A DNA stretch of 64,000 nucleotides from Pedobacter heparinus DSM 2366 (lineage in GTDB: Bacteria; Bacteroidota; Bacteroidia; Sphingobacteriales; Sphingobacteriaceae): NCBI RefSeq assembly GCF_000023825.1, contig NC_013061.1:3162001-3226000 (forward strand). The letters are read 5' to 3'. How positions within the stretch are numbered: the stretch's first letter is position 1; every line of letters starts with the position of its first letter. The notes under the pieces were generated by a model. That model was not told the DNA's origin and searched no databases. It saw nothing but the letters and a program-made list of their open reading frames with translations. Shown piece by piece: positions 34,978-46,829 of the stretch. A program made the position numbers and the translations under genes.

Positions 34978-37167
34978 TTAAGTTCCTATTTCGGTAGCCA
35001 TTGCCGGGTCGCTGATCCCCGGTTTTCCGGTTTCTATCCTTCCTGCCAGCCGGTAATGAAAGGCGTTTGAAGTGTTCAGGCTAAAGTCGTACCAGTTGGA
35101 ACTTTTTAGCAGTTCCCATTTCAACTTCTTCCTGGTACCCGCCTTGCATACCATGTTTTGTGTGGGATAGCCATAGGCATTTGAAGCTACAGCAATTTCT
35201 ATAGCTGATTTTCCGGGGTTGAATATATGGAGGATGAGGCTACCTTTACTGTGGTCATACTCCAGATCTGTTAAAGGTTCTTCCTGAGCCAGATTTCCGG
35301 AGAATTTATGGAAGTATCCGTTTGGACCAAATACCTCAAGGTCATAAATGTCTGATTTGACATTCCATTCATCCTGTAAAAATTTACCTGCCTCAACTGT
35401 ATATCTTCTGGGGATCTGGGCAAGGTTCTTGAGGTCATAAACATGGAAAACCACACCTGCAGTGCCATTGTTCTTAAACAGGAGCTGTACTTTCTTATCG
35501 GCTTTCAAGGGCTTTAAGGTCGTATTCAGCCGGTATGGCAAAGCTCTTGAATACCGGCTTCCTTTTTCCTGGTACAGGCGGGAAGGTGATTCAGGTGGGG
35601 TAGCGCGGGGTAATTTTTTTGAAGCCTCATCCAGCGCTGCATAATTGGCTGTTTCCGGCATCTTTGGAAAAACCGGATCATTAGGCCTATCAAAGTCAAA
35701 AGCTGAAGTAAGGTCGCTGCTTACGGCCCGATGCCATGGGCTTATTGCAGGAATGGTTAGCCCAAACCGTTTTTCGATGAACTGACCTACAGAAGTATGG
35801 TCTGCAACTTCGGAGTTCACCCATCCCCCTTTGCTCCATGGCGATATGATATACAGCGGCACGCGTGGCCCCATGCCCCATGGGCGCAGGTTTCCGCTGA
35901 TGGTATCTCTTTTATCCTGGAAGGAGCGGGTTTTAACTTCCGGAACCGGTGCTCCGGGTTTAGGCGGGTACGCCGGAATAGGAACACGCCCGGTTCCTGC
36001 TTCGTTATTAAAATACATGCCGGCCACATCAATGGTAGATTTTCCGGCCAGTGTGTTGTCGAAGTTATAGGAAGGGACTGCCGGCGCTGGGATATGGTCG
36101 AAAAGTCCGTCATTTTCGTCAAAGGTCAGGAAGAAAACAGTTTTGCTCCAAACTTCAGGATTGGCAGTTAGTGCTTTAAGCACCTCATGGGTAAAATCAG
36201 AGCCCCTGTAAGGACTGGATGGAGCGCCGGGATGTTCAGAGTTTTTCTGCGAGGGAAGCACCCAGCTCACTGCCGGAAGTGTATTGTTTTTAACCTGTGT
36301 TTTAAGATCGTCAAGCGACCAGTGTTTCATTCCATTCTCATAAACCGGTGATCCCGGTTTTGCATTCCGGAAACTCTCGAAGGCCAAACCACCGTGCATG
36401 GCACCCTCCCAGTTATCATTGGGGTCTTGATAAATCCTCCAGCTTATCCCAGCTTCCTGAAGAACATCAGGAATTGTAGGCCATTTAAATGCGTTCCCCC
36501 GGTAAACATAACCCGGATCGGGCAGACCGCCCTTAACCCAGCAGCGAAGGTTGGAAGGTTCGGAATCCTCTTCCGTACAATTGATTCCTGCAGCCCTTTT
36601 TTCAGGGTTAAAGTTTGATCCGGACCAGAACATGATGCGGTTCGGATCGGTACCGGTGGCCACAGAACAATGGTGTGCATCGGAAATGGTAAATGCCTCG
36701 GCCAGTGCATATTGAAAGGGGATTTCCTCCCTGGTATAATAGGCCATGGAAAAAGGAGTTTTGAACTTAGGCCAGAACCCATATTTACCCTGGTTCCAGG
36801 CAGCCTGCATATCGGGAAAATCGTGTGGTGTTCCACTGATCAGCGCCGCATTACTTGTTTTTTTACTGGCATGATAAGGTGGGATGACCTGCCTCCCATC
36901 AGATTGAAAAAAAACGCGCTGTCCGCTTTCCAGAGGAATGGGAAACCGGTCGCCAAAGCCCCTCACTCCACGCATGGTGCCAAAATAATGATCAAATGAA
37001 CGGTTTTCCTGCATCAGGATAACAATGTGCTCAACATCTTTAATTGACCTTGTTTTGTTGTGGGCTTTTACGGCAAGAGCTTCTTCAAGCCAGCTGGCCC
37101 AAATGGCACTGGCCAATCCAGCACCTGCGGAGAGTTTTATAAATTTTCTTCTGTTGATCTTGGACAT
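34978..37167 (-). CDS. phosphocholine-type phospholipase C (phosphoesterase family), Tat-exported
   Basis: A 729-residue protein close to the usual length of PlcH/PlcN-type enzymes. A twin-arginine signal INRRKFIKLSAG starts the protein; HIVILMQENRSFDHYFGTMRGVRGFGDR (47-74) is the hallmark of the acid-phosphatase-like phospholipase C family, with the Glu-Asn pair binding metal or phosphate. Later motifs SDAHHCSVATGTDPNRIMFWSG and FFLTFDENDGLFDH agree. Two C-terminal DUF756-like beta domains end the protein. It would hydrolyse phosphatidylcholine or sphingomyelin outside the cytoplasm, releasing phosphocholine. It is not an obvious part of either PUL. Confidence 0.9.
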   Translation of the reverse strand: MSKINRRKFIKLSAGAGLASAIWASWLEEALAVKAHNKTRSIKDVEHIVILMQENRSFDHYFGTMRGVRGFGDRFPIPLESGQRVFFQSDGRQVIPPYHASKKTSNAALISGTPHDFPDMQAAWNQGKYGFWPKFKTPFSMAYYTREEIPFQYALAEAFTISDAHHCSVATGTDPNRIMFWSGSNFNPEKRAAGINCTEEDSEPSNLRCWVKGGLPDPGYVYRGNAFKWPTIPDVLQEAGISWRIYQDPNDNWEGAMHGGLAFESFRNAKPGSPVYENGMKHWSLDDLKTQVKNNTLPAVSWVLPSQKNSEHPGAPSSPYRGSDFTHEVLKALTANPEVWSKTVFFLTFDENDGLFDHIPAPAVPSYNFDNTLAGKSTIDVAGMYFNNEAGTGRVPIPAYPPKPGAPVPEVKTRSFQDKRDTISGNLRPWGMGPRVPLYIISPWSKGGWVNSEVADHTSVGQFIEKRFGLTIPAISPWHRAVSSDLTSAFDFDRPNDPVFPKMPETANYAALDEASKKLPRATPPESPSRLYQEKGSRYSRALPYRLNTTLKPLKADKKVQLLFKNNGTAGVVFHVYDLKNLAQIPRRYTVEAGKFLQDEWNVKSDIYDLEVFGPNGYFHKFSGNLAQEEPLTDLEYDHSKGSLILHIFNPGKSAIEIAVASNAYGYPTQNMVCKAGTRKKLKWELLKSSNWYDFSLNTSNAFHYRLAGRIETGKPGISDPAMATEIGT

Positions 37168-37192
37168 TGCTGTAATATCTTTTAATTATTTA

Positions 37193-37288
37193 TTAAAAAC
37201 TTATCAATTGCCAAACGAGGACCAATAGCAATAATCCAATTAAAACATATGCTATCAAAAAAAAACGTTTGTTTTCTAAAAAGTTCAT
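37193..37288 (-). CDS. putative 31-residue single-span membrane peptide
   Basis: A short frame ATG (37288) to TAA (37193) encodes a charged start MNFLENKR followed by an uninterrupted hydrophobic stretch of about 20 residues (FFLIAYVLIGLLLLVLVWQL) and a short tail. Charge and length match a small inner-membrane protein. It lies in the 154-bp gap between the GH2 and phospholipase C genes, on their strand, 26 bp before the phospholipase start. It could be a genuine small protein or a chance frame in AT-rich sequence; the perfect membrane-segment pattern favours the former. I do not recognise a family. Confidence 0.4.
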   Translation of the reverse strand: MNFLENKRFFLIAYVLIGLLLLVLVWQLISF

Positions 37289-37321
37289 ATTATGCTTAGG
37301 GGAAAACAGAATATATCTATA

Positions 37322-40471
<3,150 letters not shown>

Positions 40472-40483
40472 CTAAGTGAATTT

Positions 40484-42823
40484 TTAATGGGCTAACATAC
40501 TTTCAGAAATGGCTATCTCGCCGGCGGAATGACTCCTAAAAAACAAGGCTAATTTGGGGTTTTCGGCCCTAAACAGGTAATTAACTTGTATTTGATGTTG
40601 GCCTTTCTGAAGAAACAGAGGTAAAGGCTTGTCGGATTTAGGATTTTCTGAATCAAAGGCAAGTTTTCCGCCTATATAGATCTGAACGGACTTATTTGCC
40701 GAAGAAAAATGATACACATCATCCTTAGGCATTGATATGAAACCTTCAAAAGCAATCAGGCCTTTGGATTTACCGGCATATTTCTCGGGCAACGTTATAG
40801 TTTTAGTTATACCAGAATCAACATCCTTTACCACAAGGGGCTGTGTTAAAGAGGTAAGGCTGTCTTTATAAACTTTGTATTTCAAACCTCTCCTTAAGTT
40901 TGCAGACGACAATGACGGTAATAGTTTCGGATTGTACATGACTGTCCGGGTAACTACACTTCTTCTGCCCGAAGGGGTAATTACGATTGTTTTTAATACC
41001 CTGCTTGCACTTTCTGGCATTACAAAATCCATGGGCTGTTTATACTCATGGTCAAAATCACCCGGCATCTTATTGTTCAATGTATAATAGATCTTGCTTC
41101 CCGGAACAGGCGGAATAAGGTTAAAATTAAATGAGGTACCGACAAGCACCGTATCCGTATAGCTGAAGGCATTGGGCACCCGGTAATTTGCCCCTGATTG
41201 CTCAAAACGCTCCAAATGTACCGGCAAAACGTTTTTAGAAAAATGCTCATAGTTTTTGCGCTGAACTTCAGACCAGCCGGTTTCGGCCAGCCCAAGCATT
41301 CTGGGCAATATCATATATTGAAGCTTTGATACTGTGCCGATGTGTTCTGTCCAGATGCAGCCTTCCACGCCGAGGATATACTGCGCTTCTGTTTTGCTCA
41401 GACCGGGGGGTACCGGATCGTAATTGTACGACTTCCACAACGGTGAGTAGCCCCCATGGTTGATGGGCTCCATATCAGAAGCACTCTGGGCATAATCGAA
41501 ATACAAACCCTGATTGCCAGGGGCCATTACCAGTGGGATCTGCTGCCTGGCCTGCTCCCCTGCACTTTTTGCCCCAAACCTGTTCATCACGGCCACCCCT
41601 TTGGTAGCCCCCCCTTCCAGGATTTCATCCCAGCCAATCAGCTGTTTATTTTTGGCACGTACAATATCGTTCACCCTGCCAATGAAATAGCTTTGCAGGG
41701 CATGCATATCTTTGATGTTCATTCTTTTCATAAATGCCTGTACCCCGGCATCTTTCTCCCAAAAGCCCTTGTAACATTCGTCTCCTCCGATATGGAGATA
41801 TTTATAGGGAAACAGCTGCGCCACTTCGCCAATTACCTGGTCCAGAAACTGGTATACCTTCTCGTCTGTAGGGTTTAGTGCATTGTCTACATACATTTCA
41901 AATCCACCACCAGGAAACCATCTGGCAAAACTGCTGCCCGGGTTTACTTTTGTTTCTGGATTTTTGGTGACCGACAATTCCGGATAAGCTGCAATAGCAG
42001 CCATGCAATGCCCAGGGACATCAATTTCAGGTATCACTTCTATTTGCCGTTCAGAAGCGTAGCGTACGACCTCTTTAATTTCCTCCTGGGTGTAATACCC
42101 CCCATCAGTAGCTTTTTCGCCAGGTTTTGGTGGGTCGATCATTTGATTGAAATCGCCCAGACGGGGTACCCGCCAGGCCCCTACTTCGGTAAGTTTGGGA
42201 TAGCTCCTGATCTCAATCCGCCAACCCTGATCATCTGTGAGGTGCCAGTGAAACCGGTTTAATTTATATTGCGCCATCAGATCGAGCAGGTCTTTTACCT
42301 GCCGCACTGTAAAAAAATGGCGGGACACATCCAACATCAGGCCCCGGTAACCAAAACGTGGCCGGTCTTTAATTTTTATACAGGGCAATGAAGCTGTTCC
42401 CGAACGTTGATTCGGGAACAGCTGGATCAGGCTTTGGATACCATAAAACAATCCTGCCCCTTTCCCTTTCAGCGTGATCTTTGCGGGCGAAACTACCAAC
42501 TCGTATTCCTCTGCTTCAAATCCCTCAGTTCCTTCCCCTGTAATCTCGAGCAGTGAAGAACCTACAGCTTTACTACTGCTTTGTACGGGGTTACGGTACC
42601 TCCATTGTTCCAACAAGTAATTCTGCAGAAATCGCACAGCAGGGTCTTCAGGATGTGCTGTCCGGATCACCGTTAAAGCGCTGAAAGTAAAGTTTCCTTT
42701 CCCAGGCAGCATGTTTAAAGGTGTTGGTACAATGGCAACTGAAGACTGGGAATACACACAATGTGCAATTCCTGTCAGAACAAGAAATAAAAGGACAATG
42801 GTTTTATTAAGGGAAGGCATCAT
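40484..42823 (-). CDS. GH20 family beta-N-acetylhexosaminidase with PA14-like C-terminal domain
   Basis: A 779-residue exported enzyme with a signal peptide ending CVYSQ. The N-terminal GH20b domain (about 28-150) precedes the barrel: RGLMLDVSRHFF (160-171), HWHLTDDQGWRIEI (192-205) and HIGGDECYKG (344-353), whose Asp348-Glu349 pair is the substrate-assisted catalytic dyad. Past the barrel are a chitobiase-C-like segment (about 560-635) and a PA14-like beta module (about 690-770, IAFEGFISMPKDDVYHFSS). It removes terminal beta-GlcNAc or GalNAc in the periplasm. It sits between the DUF6528-like lipoprotein genes and the GH2 gene. Confidence 0.94.
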   Translation of the reverse strand: MMPSLNKTIVLLFLVLTGIAHCVYSQSSVAIVPTPLNMLPGKGNFTFSALTVIRTAHPEDPAVRFLQNYLLEQWRYRNPVQSSSKAVGSSLLEITGEGTEGFEAEEYELVVSPAKITLKGKGAGLFYGIQSLIQLFPNQRSGTASLPCIKIKDRPRFGYRGLMLDVSRHFFTVRQVKDLLDLMAQYKLNRFHWHLTDDQGWRIEIRSYPKLTEVGAWRVPRLGDFNQMIDPPKPGEKATDGGYYTQEEIKEVVRYASERQIEVIPEIDVPGHCMAAIAAYPELSVTKNPETKVNPGSSFARWFPGGGFEMYVDNALNPTDEKVYQFLDQVIGEVAQLFPYKYLHIGGDECYKGFWEKDAGVQAFMKRMNIKDMHALQSYFIGRVNDIVRAKNKQLIGWDEILEGGATKGVAVMNRFGAKSAGEQARQQIPLVMAPGNQGLYFDYAQSASDMEPINHGGYSPLWKSYNYDPVPPGLSKTEAQYILGVEGCIWTEHIGTVSKLQYMILPRMLGLAETGWSEVQRKNYEHFSKNVLPVHLERFEQSGANYRVPNAFSYTDTVLVGTSFNFNLIPPVPGSKIYYTLNNKMPGDFDHEYKQPMDFVMPESASRVLKTIVITPSGRRSVVTRTVMYNPKLLPSLSSANLRRGLKYKVYKDSLTSLTQPLVVKDVDSGITKTITLPEKYAGKSKGLIAFEGFISMPKDDVYHFSSANKSVQIYIGGKLAFDSENPKSDKPLPLFLQKGQHQIQVNYLFRAENPKLALFFRSHSAGEIAISESMLAH

Positions 42824-42887
42824 TAATTTATTGATTTTGAGTTACAGGGTATTATAAATAGCGTGGGCAGGTAGTTTGGAGCAGGTT

Positions 42888-43988
42888 TTATTGATACAAG
42901 GTATTGTATACAAACCCTCTGTAAAATGATGCACCGGTTTTATGTCCGGAGGCAACATAGGTACCTGTAGGGGTATAATAGTCGACATAGCTGGTGGTCC
43001 AGCTTGCCCCTGGACTAGGCGATGCCGGTATAGGCACTTTATCGCCATCGGGACGGGTCCTGATGACTACACCAGCAGGATTGTTGCTTATAGCTTTTAC
43101 ATGACTCATATTCAAATTACCAGGAGCTGGCGTAAATGTTCCGGCAAGCTTGTCAAACACGTATACATTGGTATTACTTGCTACATACAGTTTGTCGGTA
43201 TCGCCGTACATTGCTCCAAGGGCATGTGCCCAGCTTGTTGGGATGGTATAAGTTGTTAAAAGCGTTAACACCGGTGTTGCCCCAGTGGTATTGACAGCAT
43301 ATTTCTGCAACATATTGGCTCCAACGGCCCACAAACAATCATATTGAGGGTCCCACAACACCTGGTGCGCATCGTTTAAAGTGGCGGTAGCACTGGTAGC
43401 AGCACCGGTTGATGATTTATATACTCTGATAAAATCTCCGGTGGAAACAGCAACGGCCACACAACCATCCGGTAACAATTCAATACCATGTAAATTAGTG
43501 GTTGAGGAGCTGCCTACAAATGCTGCCCACTTTTTTACACCACTTGGGTAAGCGCTGATGGCTACCAATCCGCCTCCAGCAGCAGCTGCAATATAATTCC
43601 CGCCCCAGGCTGAAACGTAGCGTATCTTAAAATCATTTGGGTTATACCATTGACTGACCTCAGTTGAAGTAAACCCCAAAGCTGTGGTTGGCTTCCATGA
43701 CCAATGTAATGCCGAAGGGTCATCCCAGTTGGTGATCCAGCGGTCGTAAAGCTCCACTTGTTGTGAGGCCTGGTTTACTGCACCAATCCAACAACCAGAA
43801 GTGCAGGTAGATGTTACTGCAGCGGTTTCTGTTGTAGTACCTTTTTTGTTAGGTATTTCTGTCTGCTGCTCATTGGAAACTTCATTATTTTGGGTGTCCT
43901 TGCTGCAGGAGCCAGTAAACAGAGCGATAAAGAACATTAAAACTATCGCTACTGACCTCAGGAAGGTTTCGAAATGTTGATTCTTCAT
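42888..43988 (-). CDS. DUF6528-like surface lipoprotein, copy A (putative glycan-binding propeller)
   Basis: A 366-residue lipoprotein; FTGSC with Cys28 is the lipobox, followed by a polar linker. The body has repeated beta units of about 40-50 residues with a propeller-like look (HGIELLPDGCVAVAVS, AHQVLWDPQYDCLWAVG, SWAHALGAMYGDTDKLYVAS). It is a clear paralogue of copy B next door: shared ALGF, WDPxY, SWAHxL, YGDxDKL and PAPG stretches. I take it for the DUF6528 family, whose function is not established. Its place straight after SusD, where SusE/SusF-type surface glycan-binding proteins normally lie, suggests the same role here. Confidence 0.65.
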   Translation of the reverse strand: MKNQHFETFLRSVAIVLMFFIALFTGSCSKDTQNNEVSNEQQTEIPNKKGTTTETAAVTSTCTSGCWIGAVNQASQQVELYDRWITNWDDPSALHWSWKPTTALGFTSTEVSQWYNPNDFKIRYVSAWGGNYIAAAAGGGLVAISAYPSGVKKWAAFVGSSSTTNLHGIELLPDGCVAVAVSTGDFIRVYKSSTGAATSATATLNDAHQVLWDPQYDCLWAVGANMLQKYAVNTTGATPVLTLLTTYTIPTSWAHALGAMYGDTDKLYVASNTNVYVFDKLAGTFTPAPGNLNMSHVKAISNNPAGVVIRTRPDGDKVPIPASPSPGASWTTSYVDYYTPTGTYVASGHKTGASFYRGFVYNTLYQ

Positions 43989-44000
43989 ACCGTTTTAATT

Positions 44001-45056
44001 TTATTGATATGCACGTGTAAACACTTTGCCTTTATAGAATACTGCATTTGTAACGGTTCTTGAACCTGCTGCGACACCAGTTGTGGGATTAAAAAAGTCG
44101 ACCGTGGTGGAGTAAGTATTTTCGCCCTTGGTTTCGACGATTACCCCGCCCTCGGTTTGATTGCTTATTCCCTTCACGTAGATACGATTGCTGGCTCCGG
44201 GAGCGGGAGCAAATTGTTTTGTCACCTTGTTAAAAATATGCACGCCTTGGTTATCAGATGCCCAGAGTTTATCCACATCACCGTAATATGGGGAAAGATC
44301 ATGTGCCCAGGACCCTGGCAATTTGCTTCTGTAGGTAGAGTCTTCTGTCAGAGTTGGTGCTGTCCGGGTACCACCTACGATCAATGCAGTTACCACATGC
44401 TCTGAACCAATTTTTCCATTAACCCAGAGACGGTTGTAAACCGGGTCCCAAAGTACGGAGTGTGCAAACACAATATCAAACTGGGCATAATTAGACCCAG
44501 AACTTACACTGGTATTGTACACCCTTACCCAATTTTCATCTGCTGCTGCCAAGGCCATATTCCCGTTGGGCAATACTTCTCCAGAATGTATACCTGGGCT
44601 GGTTCCGGTCCAGTATTTACCCCATAACTTTGTGCCACGTACAGTGGTTCCTTCCCATGTTACCAGGCCGGCCCAGCTGTTATCTGTAACTGCCACTACC
44701 GAAGTAGCGCCAGAAAAGGCTGCGTTATAACGTACTTTGGCGTCCGTTGGCCCATTAAAATAGGTAGAGCCAGTAGCCGAAAAACCCAAAGCTGTAGTTG
44801 GAGCGAACGACCACTCCTTTGCCCCCGCTACATTCCAGTCTGGCCAGGAATACTTATACACTTCGAGTTTACCGGTGTTAAGGTTACCAACTGAGATGTA
44901 AGGAGATACCGTTTCAACTCCGGATGCAGTAGAAGTTTGCCTTTTGGGAGCCTCGCGTTGCGTTTCCTCTGTTGATTCGTAGCGGCTGCAGGAAGTACCC
45001 AGGCCCATCAGCAAGATCAACGACCAGCCGATAATAATTTTTTGATTCTTTTTCAT
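44001..45056 (-). CDS. DUF6528-like surface lipoprotein, copy B
   Basis: A 351-residue lipoprotein with GLGTSC (Cys23) as lipobox. It shares the whole repeat layout with copy A, from WSFAPTTALGFSATGSTYF to YVKGISNQTEGGVIVETKG, but overall the two have diverged well beyond a recent duplication. It lies 102 bp downstream of susD and 12 bp upstream of copy A. The 102-bp gap contains an interrupted inverted repeat (45090-45117, TTCGG and CCGAA arms with an inner CCC-TTAT-GGG) that could lower transcription past susD. Surface glycan binding is inferred from position and lipid anchor only. Confidence 0.65.
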   Translation of the reverse strand: MKKNQKIIIGWSLILLMGLGTSCSRYESTEETQREAPKRQTSTASGVETVSPYISVGNLNTGKLEVYKYSWPDWNVAGAKEWSFAPTTALGFSATGSTYFNGPTDAKVRYNAAFSGATSVVAVTDNSWAGLVTWEGTTVRGTKLWGKYWTGTSPGIHSGEVLPNGNMALAAADENWVRVYNTSVSSGSNYAQFDIVFAHSVLWDPVYNRLWVNGKIGSEHVVTALIVGGTRTAPTLTEDSTYRSKLPGSWAHDLSPYYGDVDKLWASDNQGVHIFNKVTKQFAPAPGASNRIYVKGISNQTEGGVIVETKGENTYSTTVDFFNPTTGVAAGSRTVTNAVFYKGKVFTRAYQ

Positions 45057-45158
45057 GTTTTTTGGTTTTAATAGGTTATACTTTTCTACTTCGGCCTGCC
45101 CTTATGGGATATCCGAAAAGTTCTTTAGGCTATTGTTGAAAAAACTATATAAAATTCT

Positions 45159-46811
45159 TTACTGCCAGCGTGGATTCTGAGTAAGGCTCAGGTTCAAACC
45201 AAGGTCGCGCGTTGGCAGGGGCCATAGATAATCCCGCTCCGGATTAAATTTACGTTTGGCTGCTTCCTGTACAATAATGTATCCCTGGGCATCCAGCTTG
45301 GGTGTTGCCTTCTCAAACTCGTTTGCAAAAAAACGGGCGCCGAGGATCAATTTAGGAAGTTCGATCTCTGCGGTTTTCCAACGGATCAGGTCCCAATACC
45401 GGTGCTGGCCTTCCACTGCAAGCTCAATTCTCCGTTCGCGCCGGATCTCGTTCCGCATGTCGAGGCCATTAGCAGTTACAAAGGCATTGGTGAGTGCAGG
45501 CATTTTTGCACGGCTGCGGATCAGGTTGATACTCTTGTTCAGATCATCGTCTGAAATACTTCCGTTCAATTCAAACTTAGCTTCTGCATAGATCAGCAAT
45601 ATTTCTGCGTAGCGGATGGTCATATTGTCTACGAATGACCGTTTGGCAATAAAATCGACAGTGTTGAAATATTTACGGACCTTATAGCCGGTAGGTGCAA
45701 AAGTAAGCGTAGGAAGGTAAAAGCTGGTCACATAATAATGTGTTTTATTGAATACCGTCATGCCCATGCGCGGATCGCGGTTCTCGAACTGGGTAAGTGT
45801 AGTGGTCTCGGTTTTCTGCAGGGGCGATTTACCTTGTGGTAACCCGTCTGTATATAGATAAGCATCCATAAGGGCTTTGGTAGGCGTAGTGTTACTGCCT
45901 GCGCCCAATTCGGCCGGAAAATTGTGAAAAGCAATGGGATTGGCAAGATTTTCTCCGTACAGGCGCACCAGTATGGCTTCTTTGTTTACCGGGGCCTCGT
46001 TTGCGGGCTGGAACAGGTAATAAAAACTACTGTCGGGCTTGGCTGCATAGCGAAAGATGCTGTACAGACCAGACTTCATTACAGTTTCAGAAGCAGTAAC
46101 TGCGATCCCAAGATCCTTTGCCGGATCACCTTTTCCATGAAACTTTTTTAACGTACCCTCATGCAAGGCAACCCGGGCTTTAAGCGACAGAGCAGCCCCC
46201 GAGGTGATGCGACCGTATTCGGCAGCAGGCAAAGCAGAAGAAGCAGGCAGATTAGCCGCGGCAAAGTCCAGATCAGTATAAATAACATCTACCACAGCCT
46301 GACGTGGGGTCCGATGTGCCTGGTTCAGCGTGTCGGATACATCAAAGGTACGAAGAATGAGCGGTACATCCCCAAAGCGCTTAACCAGGTTAGCATAAGC
46401 AAAAGCCCTGAAAAAACTTGCCTCTGCCCGGTAACGGTCTATAAGTTTCTGGTCGCCCTTTACCCGCACAGATTTTTCCAGCAGGTTATTGCAGTTATAG
46501 ATCAGCTTATAATTATCCGACCAGTCGGTCGAAGTAGCAGGTACTGTACGCGACCCATCACTTATGGCATTCGCTCCGCCATTGGCAAAGCCGTCGTCAG
46601 ACCAGTTGGCGTTGATGTTATCCTGAATGACCGGAAGATAGGAATAAAAATAATTTGCAGCCAGCTTAAGGTCTTCGGTATTGTTCCAGAAATCGGCATC
46701 CGACAACTGGGATTCCGGCGTTTTATCCAGTTCCTTTTCGCAGGAGGCCAGGCTAAATATTCCTGCCAAAGCCAGAAAGCAGGAAAGTATATTCTTATGT
46801 AATGATTTCAT
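45159..46811 (-). CDS. SusD/RagB family outer-membrane glycan-binding lipoprotein (PUL 2)
   Basis: A 550-residue lipoprotein with lipobox SLASC (Cys24) and the family start EKELDKTPESQLSDADFWNNTEDLKLAANY. The C-terminal signature RNEIRRERRIELAVEGQHRYWDLIRWK and the ending RDYLWPLPTRDLGLNLSLTQNPRW match SusD. It is longer than its PUL 1 counterpart (489 residues) and not close in sequence, so the two PULs bind different ligands. It begins 18 bp after susC. Its role is to capture oligosaccharides and close the SusC lid. Confidence 0.95.
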   Translation of the reverse strand: MKSLHKNILSCFLALAGIFSLASCEKELDKTPESQLSDADFWNNTEDLKLAANYFYSYLPVIQDNINANWSDDGFANGGANAISDGSRTVPATSTDWSDNYKLIYNCNNLLEKSVRVKGDQKLIDRYRAEASFFRAFAYANLVKRFGDVPLILRTFDVSDTLNQAHRTPRQAVVDVIYTDLDFAAANLPASSALPAAEYGRITSGAALSLKARVALHEGTLKKFHGKGDPAKDLGIAVTASETVMKSGLYSIFRYAAKPDSSFYYLFQPANEAPVNKEAILVRLYGENLANPIAFHNFPAELGAGSNTTPTKALMDAYLYTDGLPQGKSPLQKTETTTLTQFENRDPRMGMTVFNKTHYYVTSFYLPTLTFAPTGYKVRKYFNTVDFIAKRSFVDNMTIRYAEILLIYAEAKFELNGSISDDDLNKSINLIRSRAKMPALTNAFVTANGLDMRNEIRRERRIELAVEGQHRYWDLIRWKTAEIELPKLILGARFFANEFEKATPKLDAQGYIIVQEAAKRKFNPERDYLWPLPTRDLGLNLSLTQNPRWQ

Positions 46812-46829
46812 TTTTTTCCAGATTATGAG

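Noticed and set aside
35817..36836. Several overlapping open frames of 100-130 codons on both strands
   Set aside because: All lie within the phospholipase C gene, whose protein is full length with clear motifs; they are by-products of its codon composition.
46161..46802. 213-codon open frame on the plus strand
   Set aside because: It lies wholly inside the PUL 2 susD gene, antisense to it, and its translation shows no domain or signal sequence.
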